DNA of 64,000 nt, taken from contig JAJFFJ010000043.1 in NCBI GenBank assembly GCA_021776685.1, positions 62,001 through 126,000 of the forward strand, given 5' to 3'. The notes beneath the pieces are model-generated. The model searched no databases and was not told the DNA's origin. It saw nothing but the letters and a program-made list of their open reading frames with translations. Source of the stretch: Alphaproteobacteria bacterium. GTDB taxonomy: Bacteria; Pseudomonadota; Alphaproteobacteria; Bin65. Below, piece by piece: positions 63,084 through 64,000 of the stretch (the stretch's first letter is position 1; every line of letters begins with the position of its first letter). Both the position numbers and the translations under genes were made by a program.

Positions 63084-64000
63084 ATGGCCGTGCAAACCGC
63101 AGCTGACGCCCACCGGTGGATGATGACCGAACCCGGAAAACCCCTGGTTCGGGAGCAGTTTCCGGTTCCCAGTCCGGCGGCGGGCGAAGTCGTGGTGCAG
63201 GTCGCCGGTTGTGGCGTCTGCCATACCGACCTTGGCTACTATTATGACGGCGTCCGCCCCAACCACGATTTGCCGCTGGCGCTTGGCCACGAGATCAGCG
63301 GAGTCGTTACCGCAGCGGGCAGGGACGCAGAAGACTGGGTCGGCCAGAGCGTCATCGTTCCTGCAGTGATCCCCTGCGGCAGCTGCGATTTCTGCAAGCG
63401 CGGCCGCGGCACCATCTGCCCCAACCAGAAAATGCCCGGGAACGACATCCAGGGCGGATTTGCCAGCCACGTGGTGGTTCCGGCATTTGGCCTCTGTCCC
63501 GTTGACCTTGAGCGACTGACAAATATCGGTATGAGCCTGGCGGATCTGTCGGTTGTGGCTGATGCCATGACCACGCCATATCAGGCGGCCGTGCAGGCCG
63601 GCGTCAAGGAGGGTGACTTTGCGGTCGTGATCGGCGCCGGCGGTGTGGGTGGTTACGCGGTTCAGATTGCGGCGGCGCTGGGCGCCACCGTGGCGGCTCT
63701 GGATGTGGACGACGCCAAGCTTGCGGCAGTTGCAGAATTCGGCGCCGGCTTCACGCTGAACACCCGTGGCATGGACCCGCGTGACATCAAAAAGACCGTG
63801 GGTGGCTTCGCCAAAGAGGCCGGCTGCGCACCAACCGAGTGGGTTATTTTCGAATGCTCCGGTTCGGGCGCAGGGCAGTCCACCGCCTATGGTCTGCTCA
63901 ACCGGGGGGCAACGCTGTGCGTCGTCGGTTTCACCATGGACAAGGTGGAGGTCCGCCTCTCCAACCTGATGGCCTTCCACGCCCGGGCGCTCGGAAATTG
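63084..64000 (+). CDS. had: 6-hydroxycyclohex-1-ene-1-carbonyl-CoA dehydrogenase (cut by window edge)
   Basis: The first 305 residues of a zinc medium-chain dehydrogenase, open to the end of the window. Ligands are [10 protein letters not shown] (Cys46), GHEISG (His69, Glu70), structural cysteines PCGSCDFC (98, 101, 104) and Cys112, and the NAD motif IGAGGVGGY near 188. [20 protein letters not shown] and [10 protein letters not shown] match the Had enzyme that oxidises a ring intermediate of benzoyl-CoA breakdown, rather than general alcohol dehydrogenases. AGGAGAG precedes the ATG. Its start next to korAB fits a Thauera/Magnetospirillum-type benzoyl-CoA cluster. The last ~60 residues are outside the window. 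Confidence 0.82.
   Translation, partial: MAVQTAADAHRWMMTEPGKPLVREQFPVPSPAAGEVVVQVAGCGVCHTDLGYYYDGVRPNHDLPLALGHEISGVVTAAGRDAEDWVGQSVIVPAVIPCGSCDFCKRGRGTICPNQKMPGNDIQGGFASHVVVPAFGLCPVDLERLTNIGMSLADLSVVADAMTTPYQAAVQAGVKEGDFAVVIGAGGVGGYAVQIAAALGATVAALDVDDAKLAAVAEFGAGFTLNTRGMDPRDIKKTVGGFAKEAGCAPTEWVIFECSGSGAGQSTAYGLLNRGATLCVVGFTMDKVEVRLSNLMAFHARALGN

Noticed and set aside
1-64000. CRISPR arrays, insertion sequences, tRNA or rRNA genes
   Set aside because: No spaced direct repeats, transposase-like proteins, terminal repeats with target duplications or cloverleaf sequences were seen when reading both strands by eye.

Overview
The window is GC-rich (about 60 percent by eye), densely coded and has no tRNA, rRNA, insertion sequence or CRISPR array that I can see. 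Gene families (TRAP transporters, MttB-type methyltransferase with DUF1638, NarK/NarGHJI, NnrS, Dnr-type regulator, KorAB) point to a metabolically versatile, denitrifying alphaproteobacterium, probably Rhodospirillales-like. That placement is inference from gene content only.

Layout. 1-4090 (minus): a lipopolysaccharide/O-antigen segment with a broken O-antigen ligase, an HddC-GmhB fusion and a GT39 glycosyltransferase, whose 5' end lies in an AT-rich island (about 3880-4290). 4679-17937: a methylamine/betaine module with a BCCT transporter, a DMGDH-type FAD/GcvT enzyme, a GbdR-like regulator, a corrinoid protein, DUF1638, a pterin methyltransferase, a RamA-like reactivator, a non-pyrrolysine MttB homologue and a MetE-like protein. 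Together they could remove methyl groups from a quaternary amine such as glycine betaine, the first through corrinoid/tetrahydrofolate chemistry and later ones oxidatively. 17934-43229: a catabolic accessory region with IclR and TetR regulators, two TRAP systems, two VOC proteins, acyl-CoA ligase, PhyH-like oxygenase, HsaA-like flavoenzyme, a PyrK/PyrD-like pair joined to hydantoinase/oxoprolinase HyuAB, a leaderless TAXI-like protein, two metal-ribbon cupins, DUF1330, two luciferase-like flavoenzymes and a hydrolase. The substrate is not recognisable. 43363-45669: a copper-type P1B ATPase.

45790-64000: an anaerobic block. narK1-narK2-narGHJI-ppiC runs leftward. Opposite it lie a CMD-family gene and nnrS, then a cysteine-free Dnr-type CRP/FNR regulator, a hemerythrin-like gene, ridA, a rubrerythrin-like gene and korBA. 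At the right edge is the start of a 6-hydroxycyclohex-1-ene-1-carbonyl-CoA dehydrogenase (had), the first visible gene of what is probably a benzoyl-CoA (anaerobic aromatic) degradation cluster beyond the window.

The most striking signal is regulatory. Three near-perfect FNR/Dnr boxes (56301-56314, 59249-59262, 63019-63032) each lie between divergent units, and in all six directions a TAnnnT -10 hexamer starts exactly 29.5 bp from the box centre (class II, -41.5 geometry). One of the six directions has no protein gene. It leads into a 95-nt segment (59297-59391) with a GAGA-capped hairpin, a CUCCUCC single-stranded stretch and an intrinsic terminator, which makes it a candidate anaerobically induced small RNA.
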